From contig NZ_SROX01000008.1 of assembly GCF_013141915.1 (NCBI RefSeq), positions 232,636 to 296,635 on the forward strand: a stretch of DNA of 64,000 bases. Direction: 5' to 3'. A program made the position numbers and the translations under genes. The notes under the pieces were generated by a model, which was given only the letters and a program-made list of their open reading frames with translations, was not told where the DNA came from and ran no database searches. Position 1 is the stretch's first letter. Each line of letters begins with the position of its first letter. This document shows, piece by piece, positions 17,978-29,969 of this stretch. The DNA is from Cupriavidus necator. GTDB lineage: Bacteria > Pseudomonadota > Gammaproteobacteria > Burkholderiales > Burkholderiaceae.

Positions 17978-18118
17978 GGGGGTGTGGGGCAACGGCGAGT
18001 GAGTCTGCACGGCGCGGATCCGGGAAGGACGATTCAATGAAAACGCGCCGCAGCCCGGACGGTTGCGACGCGCAGTGCCGGCTGCCGCAGGCGAGGCAGC
18101 CAGGAGAGCGAGCAGGCC

Positions 18119-18604
18119 TCAGGCCAGCATCGAGCGCAGCATCCACGCGGTCTTTTCATGCGTCTGCATGCGCTGGGTGAGCAGGTCGGCCGAGGGCTCG
18201 TCGCCGGCGGCGTCGATCACCGGGAAGATCGAACGCGCGGTGCGCACCACGGCTTCCTGGCCTTCGACCAGCTTGCGGATCATGTCGGTGGCCTCGGGCA
18301 CGCCCTCTTCCTCGGCGATCGACGACAGGCGCGCGTATTCCTTGTAGGTGCCCGGTGCCGGGTAGCCCAGCGCGCGGATACGCTCGGCAATCGAGTCCAC
18401 GGCCAGCGCCAGTTCGTTGTACTGGGTCTCGAACATCAGATGCAGCGTATTGAACATGGGACCCGTCACGTTCCAGTGGAAGTTGTGGGTCTTGAGGTAG
18501 AGGGTGTAGGTGTCCGCCAGCAGCTTGGACAGGCCTTCCGCGATCTTCTTGCGGTCCTTGTCGGAAATACCGATATTCACGCTCATCTCGTTCTTCTTTG
18601 CCAT
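18119..18604 (-). CDS. dps: Dps-family DNA-protecting ferritin-like protein
   Basis: A 161-residue ferritin-like protein. The ferroxidase residues lie in [11 protein letters not shown] and [22 protein letters not shown], which place His, Asp and Glu at the dimer interface. Dps forms a 12-subunit shell that oxidises Fe(II) with hydrogen peroxide and shields DNA. I chose the ATG at 18604 ([12 protein letters not shown]). It lies just downstream of katA and oxyR on the same strand, so it is very likely part of the same peroxide response. Confidence 0.95.
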   Translation of the reverse strand: MAKKNEMSVNIGISDKDRKKIAEGLSKLLADTYTLYLKTHNFHWNVTGPMFNTLHLMFETQYNELALAVDSIAERIRALGYPAPGTYKEYARLSSIAEEEGVPEATDMIRKLVEGQEAVVRTARSIFPVIDAAGDEPSADLLTQRMQTHEKTAWMLRSMLA

Positions 18605-18698
18605 GGTAGATACGCTCCGTTCTGGTATAGCCACGAGGAGCGCCGCCGGGCTTGCCGATTCGGGGCCGGGCGGCGCGGTACTCCGCATTATTGCACTG

Positions 18699-18739
18699 GG
18701 CAACGGTCCCGGCCAAACGCCGCACCACTGACCGTTGCC
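18699..18739 (-). terminator. Stem-loop downstream of katA
   Basis: Arms GGCAACGGTC (18699-18708) and GACCGTTGCC (18730-18739) form a perfect 10-base stem with a 21-base loop, just after the katA stop codon. There is no strong U tract. It may end katA transcription or stabilise the mRNA, separating it from dps. Confidence 0.45.
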
Positions 18740-18749
18740 GGGCCGGCGC

Positions 18750-20192
18750 TTATTGCAGGTTCAGTGCCCGCTTCACGCCCTCGCCGTAGGCCGGATCGGC
18801 CCGCGTGAAGTGCTCCAGCTGGACCCGCACGATCGGCTCGGGCACGCCCTGCATCGCCGCGGCGATATTGGCGAACAGACGCTGGCGCTGGCCTTCGTCG
18901 AACAGGCGGAACAGCGCGCCGGGCTGGCTGTAGTAGTCCGAGTCGACGCGGTGATCCCAGCGGTCGGCGGCGCCGTCCAGCGCCAGCGGCGGCTCCATCG
19001 CGCGCTCGCTGGCGGCATAGGCGCTTTCGCGGTTGGGCTCGTAATTGAGCTTGCCACCCTGGTTGCCGTCCACGCGCATCGCGCCGTCGCGGTGGAAGCT
19101 GTTGTGGAACGGGCATTTCGGCGCATTGACCGGGATCTGGCCGTGGTTGATGCCCAGGCGGTAGCGCTGCGTGTCGCCATACGAGAACAGCCGCCCCTGC
19201 AGCATTTTGTCGGGCGAGAAGCCGATGCCGGGAACGATATTGGCCGGGTTCATCGCCACCTGCTCGACCTCGGCAAAGTAGTTGTCCGGGTTGCGGTTGA
19301 GCTCGACCACGCCCACGTCGATCAGCGGGTAGTCCTTGTGCGGCCAGACCTTGGTCAGGTCGAACGGATTGATGTGGTACTTCGCCGCCTCGGCTTCCGG
19401 CATCACCTGCACGCGCAGGTTCCAGCGCGGGAAATTGCCGCGCTCGATATGGTCGAACAGGTCGCGCTGGGCGCTCTCGCGGTCGTTGGCGACCACTCGG
19501 GCCGCTTCCTCGTTGGTCCAGTTTTCCACGCCCTGCTGCGACTTGAAGTGGAACTTGACGTAGAAGCGCTCGTTATTGGCGTTGATGAACGAGTAGGTGT
19601 GTGAGCCGAAGCCATGCATTTGCCGATAGTTCTGCGGCAGGCCGCGATCGCTCATCAGGATGGTGACCTGGTGCAGCGATTCCGGGTGGCGCGACCAGAA
19701 GTCCCACACCGCGATCGGGTCGCGCAGGTTGGTGCGCGGGTTGCGCTTCTGCGTATGGATGAAGTCCGGGAACTTGAGCGGGTCGCGCACGAAGAACACC
19801 GGCGTGTTGTTGCCGACCAGGTCCCAGTTGCCTTCATCGGTATAGAACTTGATCGAGAAGCCGCGCACGTCGCGCTCGGCGTCGGCCGCGCCGCGCTCGC
19901 CGGCCACGGTGGAGAAGCGGATGAACAGCGGCGTTTCCTTGCCGACCTCGGCGAACACCGAGGCCTTGGTGTACTGCGTGATGTCGTGGGTGATGCGCAG
20001 CGTGCCGTAGGCGCCGGAGCCCTTGGCGTGCACGCGCCGCTCCGGAATGACTTCGCGGTCGAAGTGGGCCAGCTTTTCGAGGAACCAGACGTCCTGCAGC
20101 AACATCGGGCCGCGCGGGCCGGCGGTTTGCGAGTTCTGGTTATCGGCGACCGGTGCGCCGGCGGCAGTGGTAAGGGTGTCCTTCTTGCTCAT
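18750..20192 (-). CDS. katA: Monofunctional haem catalase
   Basis: A 480-residue small-subunit catalase that converts hydrogen peroxide to water and oxygen. The distal catalytic His is in [15 protein letters not shown], the clade signature [17 protein letters not shown] follows, and the proximal haem Tyr is in [14 protein letters not shown]. The ATG at 20192 follows GGAAAAG. The long leader (about 230 bases from the best promoter candidate) and the neighbouring oxyR suggest peroxide-induced expression. The KatA name reflects family membership; other catalase genes may exist elsewhere. Confidence 0.95.
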   Translation of the reverse strand: MSKKDTLTTAAGAPVADNQNSQTAGPRGPMLLQDVWFLEKLAHFDREVIPERRVHAKGSGAYGTLRITHDITQYTKASVFAEVGKETPLFIRFSTVAGERGAADAERDVRGFSIKFYTDEGNWDLVGNNTPVFFVRDPLKFPDFIHTQKRNPRTNLRDPIAVWDFWSRHPESLHQVTILMSDRGLPQNYRQMHGFGSHTYSFINANNERFYVKFHFKSQQGVENWTNEEAARVVANDRESAQRDLFDHIERGNFPRWNLRVQVMPEAEAAKYHINPFDLTKVWPHKDYPLIDVGVVELNRNPDNYFAEVEQVAMNPANIVPGIGFSPDKMLQGRLFSYGDTQRYRLGINHGQIPVNAPKCPFHNSFHRDGAMRVDGNQGGKLNYEPNRESAYAASERAMEPPLALDGAADRWDHRVDSDYYSQPGALFRLFDEGQRQRLFANIAAAMQGVPEPIVRVQLEHFTRADPAYGEGVKRALNLQ

Positions 20193-20600
20193 CTTTTCCT
20201 CTTTGTGGGTGGGCTGCAAGGGGATGCCGCGTCAGAGCGCGGCGGCATAGCAGGCAAGGCAATCGAGCAGGCAGCGCCCCATGCGGAGGGGAATCGGGGG
20301 CTTGATCGGTGTCGTTGTCAGTGACTGGGCGCTGGGGCTCATCCTCGTTTCCTGTCTTGCGTCGACGCCATCCGCATCGACAGGAGCCAGTCTACAAACG
20401 ATCTATCAAGTTGAGAATTTAATTATTTATACCTATGTATTAGGTCAAATCTATCCCGGATTGCTGCAACGTATGCCGGCATCCGGTCACTGTCCGAAGA
20501 GAGCCCGGCCAAATGCCCCGGGGCCGTGGCGGAAACGACAACGGCCGCAGCGGAATGTCCGCTGCGGCCGTTGTCATGCCAGTCCTGGGGGCCCGAATGC
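20193..20600. promoter_or_regulatory. katA upstream region between katA and oxyR
   Basis: A 408-base gap without a convincing gene. Most is GC-rich, but 20390-20455 is strongly AT-rich. On the minus strand there is a good sigma-70-like promoter: TTGACC (20443-20448) and TAATTA (20420-20425) with a 17-base spacer. An ATAG-N7-CTAA half-site (20440-20454) overlaps the -35 box and resembles half of the OxyR consensus ATAG-N7-CTAT. This would drive katA. The OxyR site is tentative. The segment nearest oxyR carries the hairpin listed separately. Confidence 0.5.
20537..20575 (-). terminator. Perfect 18-bp hairpin downstream of oxyR
   Basis: Arms GACAACGGCCGCAGCGGA (20537-20554) and its exact complement (20558-20575) with a three-base loop (ATG), 25 bases after the oxyR stop codon. 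It is the strongest hairpin in the window. Only a short run of T follows on the minus strand, so termination may rely on stem strength. Confidence 0.7.
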
Positions 20601-21551
20601 TCAGGCGGCTTCGGCCAGTTCCTTGGCGTCGAGCATGCGCACGCCGGGCAGGTCGCAGGCGGCCACGGCGTTGGCCAGCGCTTCCATCGCCGGCAGGCGG
20701 GTGAAGCTCTTGCGCCAGGCCAGCACCACGCGCCGGTCAGGCACCGGGTCGGCAAACGGCACGTACGACAGCATGTCGCCCTTGGCTTTCAGGTCGGGCA
20801 CCGAGGTGCGCGGCAGCACGGTGATACCGACGCCGCTGGCCACCATATGTCGGATGGTCTCGAGCGACGAGCCCTCGAAGGTCTTCTGAATGCCATCGGC
20901 GGCCTGCGAAAAGCGCGACAGCTCGGGGCATACGCCCAGCACATGGTCGCGGAAGCAATGGCCGCTGCCGAGCAGCAGCATGGTCTGCTGCTTCAGTTCT
21001 GCAGGATCGACCGCATGGGCCTGCGCCAGCTGATGGCCGCGCGGCACGGCCACGACAAAGGGTTCGTCATAGAGCGGTCGCACCGTCAGGCCGGAATCCG
21101 GGAACGGCTCGGCCATCACCGCGCAATCGATCTCGCCCTGCTTGAGCAGCTCGATCAGCTTGTGGGTGTAGTTCTCCTGCAGCATCAGCGGCATCTGCGG
21201 CACGGTGTCGATCATCTGCTTGACCAGCGACGGCAGCAGGTACGGCCCGATCGTGTAGATCACGCCCACGCGCAGCGGCCCGGCCAGCGGGTCCTTGCCC
21301 TGCTTGGCGATCTCGCGGATGGCCATGGTCTGCTCCAGCACACGCTGGGCCTGCGCCACGATCTGCTCGCCGACCGACGTCACCGACACTTCAGAGGTGC
21401 CGCGTTCGAAGATCTGCACGTTGAGTTCGTCTTCCAGCTTCTTGATGGCGACCGACAGCGTCGGCTGCGACACGAAACAGGCTTCGGCGGCCCGGCCGAA
21501 ATGGCGCTCGCGCGCCACGGCGACGATGTACTTGAGTTCGGTGAGCGTCAT
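20601..21551 (-). CDS. oxyR: Hydrogen peroxide-sensing LysR regulator OxyR
   Basis: A 316-residue LysR-type activator. The helix-turn-helix is FGRAAEACFVSQPTLSVAIKKLEDEL. The redox cysteines fall at residues 199 and 208 in GSGHCFRDHVLGVCPE, the same numbering as the E. coli enzyme, where they form the activating disulfide. Threonine and histidine around the peroxide pocket are present. It sits directly upstream of katA and dps on the same strand, likely targets. recG lies 108 bases away, also on the minus strand. Confidence 0.97.
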   Translation of the reverse strand: MTLTELKYIVAVARERHFGRAAEACFVSQPTLSVAIKKLEDELNVQIFERGTSEVSVTSVGEQIVAQAQRVLEQTMAIREIAKQGKDPLAGPLRVGVIYTIGPYLLPSLVKQMIDTVPQMPLMLQENYTHKLIELLKQGEIDCAVMAEPFPDSGLTVRPLYDEPFVVAVPRGHQLAQAHAVDPAELKQQTMLLLGSGHCFRDHVLGVCPELSRFSQAADGIQKTFEGSSLETIRHMVASGVGITVLPRTSVPDLKAKGDMLSYVPFADPVPDRRVVLAWRKSFTRLPAMEALANAVAACDLPGVRMLDAKELAEAA

Positions 21552-21659
21552 GACTTATCAAATCCGGATAGGCGATAGATTTTACCTTCGATTGCTGGAT
21601 CTGTCAGAGTGCCGACGCCCAGCCAGCTGGTATGCGCCGGCACCGTCACAAAGCGGCGC

Positions 21660-23846
21660 TCAAGCCTTCAGGTAATGCTCGCGTCCGCCGAGCCAGCGCG
21701 ACAGATGCGCTTCCACTGCTTCCGGATAGTGCGCCAGCATCAGCTCGGCAGCCGCCTGGGCGTACTCCACCAGCCAGGCATCGGTCTGCAGGTCGGCAAA
21801 GCGCAACATCGCCTCGCCGGACTGGCGCGCGCCCAGGAATTCACCCGGGCCGCGGATCTCCAGGTCGCGCCGCGCGATCTCGAAGCCGTCGGTGGTCTCG
21901 CGCATGGTCGCCAGGCGCTCGCGCGCGGTGGGCGACAGCGGCGCCTGGTACATCAGCAGACAGACCGATTCGGCGCTGCCGCGCCCGACCCGGCCGCGCA
22001 ACTGGTGCAGCTGCGCCAGGCCGAAGCGCTCGGCGTGCTCGATCACCATCAGCGAGGCATTGGGCACGTCCACGCCGACTTCGATCACGGTGGTGGCCAC
22101 CAGCACTTGCAGCCGGTTGGCGCTGAAGTCGTCCATCACCGCGGCCTTCTCCGCCGGCGGCAGGCGCCCGTGCACCAGGCCCACGCGCAGGTCGGGCAGC
22201 GCGGCCACCAGGGTTTCGTAGGTCTCGACCGCAGTCTGCAGCTGCAGCGCCTCGCTTTCCTCGATCAGCGGGCACACCCAGTAGACCTGCCGGCCTTCGG
22301 CGGCGGCATGGTGGATGCGGCCGATCACTTCGTCGCGCCGCTCGTCGTTGACCAGGCGTGTGACGATGGGCGTGCGCCCCGGCGGCAGTTCATCGATCAC
22401 CGAGACGTCGAGATCGGCATAGTACGTCATGGCCAGCGTGCGCGGGATCGGCGTGGCCGACATCATCAGTTGGTGCGGCACGGTTTCGGCCGCGGCGATC
22501 GCCGCGGCGGGAGCCTCTGCCGCACCGGCCTTGCCGCGCAGCGCCAGCCGCTGCGCCACGCCGAAGCGGTGCTGCTCGTCGACCACCGACAGCCCCAGCT
22601 TGGCGAAGCGCACGGTGTCCTGGATCAGCGCATGGGTGCCGATCACCAGCTGCGCCTCGCCCGCTTCCACGCGCGCCACGGCCGCCCGCTTCTCGCGCGC
22701 TTTCTGGCTGCCCGCCAGCCATGCCACCGGCACGCCCAGCGGTTCCAGCCACGCAGACAGCTTGCGGAAATGCTGCTCGGCCAGGATCTCGGTCGGCGCC
22801 ATCAGCGCTGCCTGGAAACCGGCATCGATGGCCTGGCACGCCGCCAGCGCGGCGACGATGGTCTTGCCGCTGCCCACGTCGCCCTGCAGCAGCCGGTGCA
22901 TCGGGTGCGGCAGGGCCATGTCGGCGGCGATTTCCTCGACCACGCGCTGCTGGGCACCGGTCAGCCGGAACGGCAAGGCGGCCAGGAAGCGCGTCAGCAG
23001 CCCGCCCGCGCGGCGCGGCATGGTCGGCGCGGTCTTGTCGCGGCGCGCCGCGTGCGCGCGCCGCAGCGAAATCTGCTGCGCCAGCAGCTCGTCGAACTTG
23101 ATGCGCTGCCAGGCGGGGTGCGAGCGATCGGCCAGCGCGGCCTCGCTTTCCTGCGGCGGCGGCGCGTGCAGCAGCCGCAGGCAGTCAGCCAGCGGGCGCA
23201 GCTGCAGGCGCGCCAGCGGCCCCTGCAGCACCGGCTGCGGCAAGGTCTCGGGCAAGGGGGTACGGGTCAGCGCGCCGCCGATGGCCTTGCGCAAATAGGC
23301 CTGCGGGATGCCGGCGGTGGACGGGTACACCGGCGTCAGGCGGTCGGGCAGCGCCTCGCCCGCCAGCACCGGGCGCACCGTCGGGTGGACCATCTCGGCG
23401 CCGAAGAAGCCCCCGCGCACCTCGCCGCGCACGCGCAGGCGCACGCCTTCGGTCATCTGCTTGGTCTGGCTGCCGTAGAAGTTCAGGAAGCGCAGGGTCA
23501 GTTCGCCGCTGTCGTCGGCAAGCTTGACCACCAGCTGTCGGCGCGGCCGGAACGTGACTTCGTTGGAGATGACTTCGCCTTCCACCTGCGCCGGCAGCCC
23601 GAGCCCGGCACGGTGGATGGCCTCGGCGATCGGCACCACCGTGGTCTCGTCCTCGTAGCGCATCGGCAGGTGCAGCACCAGATCGACCGGGCGGCGCAGG
23701 CCAAGCTTGGCCAGCCGCGCGGCGGCGGAAGACGTGCCAGAGCCAGCAGCCTTGCCCTTGGCCGCGCCGGCCTTGCCGCGCGCGGGCGCCGGCGCGTCGT
23801 TGGCGTCGGCAGGGTCCTGGATCGGTTGGGCGGCGGTTCCGGGCAT
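21660..23846 (-). CDS. recG: ATP-dependent DNA helicase RecG
   Basis: A 728-residue superfamily 2 helicase that remodels stalled replication forks and branched DNA. The N-terminal wedge domain (an OB fold near [26 protein letters not shown]) precedes two RecA-like domains. Motif I is [11 protein letters not shown], motif II is [10 protein letters not shown] (DEQH box), motif III is MSATPIPRT, and motif VI is [10 protein letters not shown] chose the ATG at 23846; the frame extends 20 codons further to a TTG. The start is uncertain because the N-terminus is low-complexity and there is no clear ribosome binding site. Confidence 0.95.
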   Translation of the reverse strand: MPGTAAQPIQDPADANDAPAPARGKAGAAKGKAAGSGTSSAAARLAKLGLRRPVDLVLHLPMRYEDETTVVPIAEAIHRAGLGLPAQVEGEVISNEVTFRPRRQLVVKLADDSGELTLRFLNFYGSQTKQMTEGVRLRVRGEVRGGFFGAEMVHPTVRPVLAGEALPDRLTPVYPSTAGIPQAYLRKAIGGALTRTPLPETLPQPVLQGPLARLQLRPLADCLRLLHAPPPQESEAALADRSHPAWQRIKFDELLAQQISLRRAHAARRDKTAPTMPRRAGGLLTRFLAALPFRLTGAQQRVVEEIAADMALPHPMHRLLQGDVGSGKTIVAALAACQAIDAGFQAALMAPTEILAEQHFRKLSAWLEPLGVPVAWLAGSQKAREKRAAVARVEAGEAQLVIGTHALIQDTVRFAKLGLSVVDEQHRFGVAQRLALRGKAGAAEAPAAAIAAAETVPHQLMMSATPIPRTLAMTYYADLDVSVIDELPPGRTPIVTRLVNDERRDEVIGRIHHAAAEGRQVYWVCPLIEESEALQLQTAVETYETLVAALPDLRVGLVHGRLPPAEKAAVMDDFSANRLQVLVATTVIEVGVDVPNASLMVIEHAERFGLAQLHQLRGRVGRGSAESVCLLMYQAPLSPTARERLATMRETTDGFEIARRDLEIRGPGEFLGARQSGEAMLRFADLQTDAWLVEYAQAAAELMLAHYPEAVEAHLSRWLGGREHYLKA

Positions 23847-24073
23847 CGGCGAAAAAATTGGCAGCAGTCGCTGCGGGCTTCTGGTTGGCTGGCGCGGCGC
23901 CGGCAAATGGACGGTATCACGCCAGGCGCGGCGGCAAGCGCGCCCGTGGCCTTACAATATCGGATTCGCCGATTGTACCCATGCCGGCTGCCAACCCGGG
24001 CAGCGGAGTGACGCGCCGTGCCCGGCGCCGCCTCCGCCACACCCTGCAGACCGCGCAGCCCGCCCTTCCCACG

Positions 24074-26291
<2,218 letters not shown>

Positions 26292-26481
26292 CCATCCCGG
26301 GCGGCGCGAACTTTCGCGCCGCCGGTGGTCGAATAGCCGGTCAAGGCGCGGCGCCCGCCGCGCAAGTTGTCCCCAACGCACCCGAACAAACCCGTATTCC
26401 GCCCTAGAATGCCAGGGGCGGGCGGAGTGCGAATGGTAGAATGTTCGATTAACTGACTGACTTTTGTGACGGAGAATCAAC

Positions 26482-26808
26482 GTGCTGATTTCTAACGCAT
26501 TTGCCCAGACCGCCGGTGCCGGCGGCGCGGCTGGCGGCCTGATGAGCTTCCTGCCCATCATCCTGATGTTTGGTGTGCTGTGGTTCATCATGATCCGCCC
26601 GCAGATGAAGCGCCAGAAGGAATCCAAGGCAATGCTCGAAGCGCTGGCCAAGAACGACGAAGTCGTCACCGCCGGCGGCATCCTGGGCCGCGTGACCAAG
26701 GTCACCGACCAGTACGTCAGCCTGGAAATCGCCGAAGGCACCGAGATCACGGTGCAGAAGAATGCCGTGACCACGGTGCTGCCCAAGGGCTCGCTGAAGG
26801 CGCTCTGA
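26482..26808 (+). CDS. yajC: Sec translocon accessory subunit YajC
   Basis: A 108-residue protein with one N-terminal membrane helix (FLPIILMFGVLWFIMIRPQ) and a small basic cytoplasmic domain that carries the conserved KNDEVVTAGGILGRVTKV. It associates with SecDF at the SecYEG channel. It starts with GTG at 26482, behind a good GGAGAATC site. The 190-base gap upstream contains promoter-like TAGAAT sequences. Confidence 0.95.
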   Translation: MLISNAFAQTAGAGGAAGGLMSFLPIILMFGVLWFIMIRPQMKRQKESKAMLEALAKNDEVVTAGGILGRVTKVTDQYVSLEIAEGTEITVQKNAVTTVLPKGSLKAL

Positions 26809-27015
26809 TCGCCGGAGCGCGCGCGACTCCCGCCTTTGTCTTTTCCGGCATGCCCGTTCGCGCATGCCCCGGCAGCCGCCTGATCCAGCCCGACGAAGCC
26901 TCCCCGGCTTCCATCCGCGGCTGCCAGGCGGCTGTTTGCCAAACCGGTTCGGCCCCGCCGACGTGGCGCGCCACGCCTGCGCCGGCCCCGCCAACCGCTG
27001 AATGACTGGCCCGAG

Positions 27016-28887
27016 ATGAATCGTTATCCGCTTTGGAAATACCTCGTGATCCTGGTGGCCCTGGCCATCGGCATCATCTACACCTTGCCGAACTTCTTCG
27101 GCGAGGCGCCTGCCGTGCAGGTGTCCTCGGGCAAGGCCACGGTCAAGGTCGACCTGTCGATGCAGAAGCAGGTTGAAGAGATCCTGGCGCAGAACCAGCT
27201 GCAGCCCGACGGCGTCTTCTTCGATATCTCCGGCCAGTCGGGCTCGGTCAAGGCGCGCTTCCGCACCACCGACGAGCAGCTCAAGGCCAAGGACCTGCTC
27301 TCGCGCACGCTGAACCCGGACCCGGCCGATCCCGCCTACGTGGTGGCGCTGAACCTGCTGTCGGGCTCGCCGCGCTGGCTGACCGCGATGCACGCGCTGC
27401 CGATGTACCTGGGCCTGGACCTGCGCGGCGGCGTGCACTTCCTGCTGCAGGTCGACATGAAGGGCGCCGTCGACAAGAAGCTCGACAGCCTGGCCGGCGA
27501 CGCGCGCACGCTGCTGCGCGACAAGAACATCCGCCACGGCGGCATCGACCGCGACGGCGAGCGCCTGACGGTGCGCTTCAACAACGCCGACGACGCCAGC
27601 CGCGCCCGCGCGCTGCTCACTGACAACCTGCGCGAAGTGGCCTTCGCCATGGACGGCAACAACATCGTCGGCACCTTCACCGAAGCCGCGCGCCGGGCCG
27701 TGCAGGACGCCGCGGTCAAGCAGAACATCACCACGCTGCACAACCGCGTCAACGAGCTTGGCGTGGCCGAGCCGGTGATCCAGCAGCAAGGCGCCGACCG
27801 CATCGTGGTGCAGCTGCCGGGCGTGCAGGACACCGCCAAGGCCAAGGACATCATTGGCCGCACCGCCACGCTGGAAGCACGCCTGGTCGACAACGACGCG
27901 CCGCGCAGCCCGCGCCCGGGCGACCCGATCCCGTTCGGCAGCGAACTGTTCACGCAAGGCAACGGCGCCCCGGTGGTGCTGAAGAAGCAGGTCATCTTCA
28001 CCGGCGACCGCATCGAAAGCGCCTCGGCCGGCTTCGACCAGAACCAGCATCCTTCGGTCAACATCAAGCTCGACGCCCAGGGCGGCCGCGTGCTGCGCGA
28101 CGTCTCGCGCGAGAACCTGAAGAAGCCGATGGCGATCGTGCTGTTCGAGAAGGGCAAGGGCGAAGTGCTGACCGTGGCGACGATCCAGTCCGAACTGGGC
28201 TCGAGCTTCCAGATCACCGGCTCCTACTCCACCGAGGCCGCCAACGACCTGGCGCTGTTGCTGCGCGCCGGCTCGCTGGCCGCCCCGATGGAGATCATCG
28301 AGGAGCGCACCATCGGCCCGTCGCTGGGCGCCGAGAACATCGAGAAGGGCTTTGATTCGGTCGCCTACGGCTTTGCCGCCATCGGCGTGTTCATGATCCT
28401 GTACTACATGCTGTTCGGCGTGTTCTCGGTGGTGGCGCTGGGCGTGAACCTGCTGCTGCTGATCGCGGTGCTGTCGATGCTGCAGGCCACGCTGACGCTG
28501 CCGGGCATTGCCGCCATCGCGCTGGTGCTGGGCATGGCCATCGACGCCAACGTGCTGATCAACGAGCGCATCCGCGAGGAACTGCGCGCCGGCGCATCGC
28601 CGCAGATGGCGATCGCGGTCGGCTTCGAGCGCGCCTGGGCCACCATCCTGGACTCCAACGTGACCACGCTGATCGCCGGCCTGGCGCTGCTGGCGTTCGG
28701 CTCGGGCCCGGTGCGCGGTTTTGCCGTGGTGCACTGCCTGGGCATCCTGACCTCGATGTTCTCGGCGGTGTTCTTCAACCGTGGCCTGGTCAACCTCTGG
28801 TACGGCCGCAAGAAGAAGCTGCAGAACGTGGCCATTGGCCAGATCTGGAAGCCGGGCAATACCACCGACACGCCGGTCGCCAAGTAA
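27016..28887 (+). CDS. secD: Protein translocase subunit SecD
   Basis: A 623-residue RND-type membrane protein that uses the proton gradient to complete protein export through SecYEG. One N-terminal membrane helix is followed by a large periplasmic domain with LGLDLRGGVHFLLQVD, then five C-terminal helices with ALVLGMAIDANVLINERIREELR containing the conserved Asp. A 207-base gap separates it from yajC; I see no gene there. secF follows after 41 bases. Confidence 0.97.
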   Translation: MNRYPLWKYLVILVALAIGIIYTLPNFFGEAPAVQVSSGKATVKVDLSMQKQVEEILAQNQLQPDGVFFDISGQSGSVKARFRTTDEQLKAKDLLSRTLNPDPADPAYVVALNLLSGSPRWLTAMHALPMYLGLDLRGGVHFLLQVDMKGAVDKKLDSLAGDARTLLRDKNIRHGGIDRDGERLTVRFNNADDASRARALLTDNLREVAFAMDGNNIVGTFTEAARRAVQDAAVKQNITTLHNRVNELGVAEPVIQQQGADRIVVQLPGVQDTAKAKDIIGRTATLEARLVDNDAPRSPRPGDPIPFGSELFTQGNGAPVVLKKQVIFTGDRIESASAGFDQNQHPSVNIKLDAQGGRVLRDVSRENLKKPMAIVLFEKGKGEVLTVATIQSELGSSFQITGSYSTEAANDLALLLRAGSLAAPMEIIEERTIGPSLGAENIEKGFDSVAYGFAAIGVFMILYYMLFGVFSVVALGVNLLLLIAVLSMLQATLTLPGIAAIALVLGMAIDANVLINERIREELRAGASPQMAIAVGFERAWATILDSNVTTLIAGLALLAFGSGPVRGFAVVHCLGILTSMFSAVFFNRGLVNLWYGRKKKLQNVAIGQIWKPGNTTDTPVAK

Positions 28888-28928
28888 GCGGCCCGCAGCA
28901 CAACACGTAGTACAGAACAGGATTCAAC

Positions 28929-29900
28929 ATGGAATTCTTCCGCATCCGGCGCGACATTCCGTTCATGAAGCACGCGTTGATCTTCAACGTGATTTCCTTC
29001 CTGACGTTTGCCGCGGCCGTGTTCTTCCTCTGGCAAAAGGGCCTGCACCTGTCGATCGAATTCACCGGCGGCACGGTGATGGAGGTCAGCTACCAGCAGG
29101 CGGCCGACCTGGAAAAGATCCGCGGCCAGGTGGGCAAGCTGGGCTACAGCGACGTGCAGGTGCAGAACTTCGGCACCTCGCGCGACGTGATGATCCGCCT
29201 GCCGCTGCAGAAGGGCGCGGACGGCAAGCCCGTGACCTCGGCCCAGCAAAGCGAGCAGGTGATGGGCGCGCTGACCGCGGCGTCGCCTGAGGTCAAGCTG
29301 CAGCGCGTGGAGTTCGTCGGCCCGCAGGTGGGCAAGGAACTGGCGACCGACGGCCTGCTGGCGCTGCTGTGCGTGGTGGCGGGTATCGTGATCTACCTGT
29401 CGTTCCGCTTCGAATGGAAGTTCGCGGTGGCGGGCATCATCGCCAACCTGCACGACATCGTCATCATCCTGGGCTTTTTCGCCTTCTTCCAGTGGGAGTT
29501 CTCGCTGTCGGTGCTGGCGGCGGTGCTGGCCGTGCTCGGCTACTCGGTCAACGAGTCGGTGGTGATCTTCGACCGGATCCGCGAGGCCTTCCGCAAGTAC
29601 CGCAAGATGAGCACCCACGAGGTCATCGATCACGCCATCACCAGCACGATGTCGCGGACCATCATCACCCACGGCTCGACCGAAATGATGGTGCTGTCGA
29701 TGTTCTTCTTCGGCGGTCCGACGCTGCACTACTTTGCGCTGGCGCTGACGGTGGGCATCCTGTTCGGCATCTACTCGTCGGTGTTCGTCGCCGCGGCGCT
29801 GGCAATGTGGCTGGGCGTGAAGCGCGAAGACCTGGTCAAGGGCGAGAAGAAGGCCGACTCGACCGACCGCGACGACCCCAACTACGGCGCGCAGGCCTGA
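28929..29900 (+). CDS. secF: Protein translocase subunit SecF
   Basis: A 323-residue partner of SecD with six membrane helices. The periplasmic entry motif is LSIEFTGGTVMEV, and helix 4 to 5 shows LGYSVNESVVIFDRIRE, the conserved proton-path region. Its C-terminal tail is rich in charged residues. It is the last gene of the yajC-secD-secF set and is followed by a strong terminator. Confidence 0.97.
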   Translation: MEFFRIRRDIPFMKHALIFNVISFLTFAAAVFFLWQKGLHLSIEFTGGTVMEVSYQQAADLEKIRGQVGKLGYSDVQVQNFGTSRDVMIRLPLQKGADGKPVTSAQQSEQVMGALTAASPEVKLQRVEFVGPQVGKELATDGLLALLCVVAGIVIYLSFRFEWKFAVAGIIANLHDIVIILGFFAFFQWEFSLSVLAAVLAVLGYSVNESVVIFDRIREAFRKYRKMSTHEVIDHAITSTMSRTIITHGSTEMMVLSMFFFGGPTLHYFALALTVGILFGIYSSVFVAAALAMWLGVKREDLVKGEKKADSTDRDDPNYGAQA

Positions 29901-29922
29901 GCCCTGCCCTGCCGGAAAACAG

Positions 29923-29949
29923 AACGGCGCCCCGCGGGGCGCCGTTTTT
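29923..29949. terminator. Rho-independent terminator between secF and phcQ
   Basis: The stem AACGGCGCCCCG / CGGGGCGCCGTT is followed by TTTTT on the plus strand, and the A-rich left flank gives U's in the other direction. secF and phcQ are convergent, so the element probably serves both. Confidence 0.85.
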
Positions 29950-29969
29950 CATGGCAAGGCCGGAGCCAT

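Noticed and set aside
21609..24011. An 800-codon plus-strand open frame opposite recG
   Set aside because: It mirrors the recG codon pattern, has low-complexity residues and no domain; recG itself has all helicase motifs.
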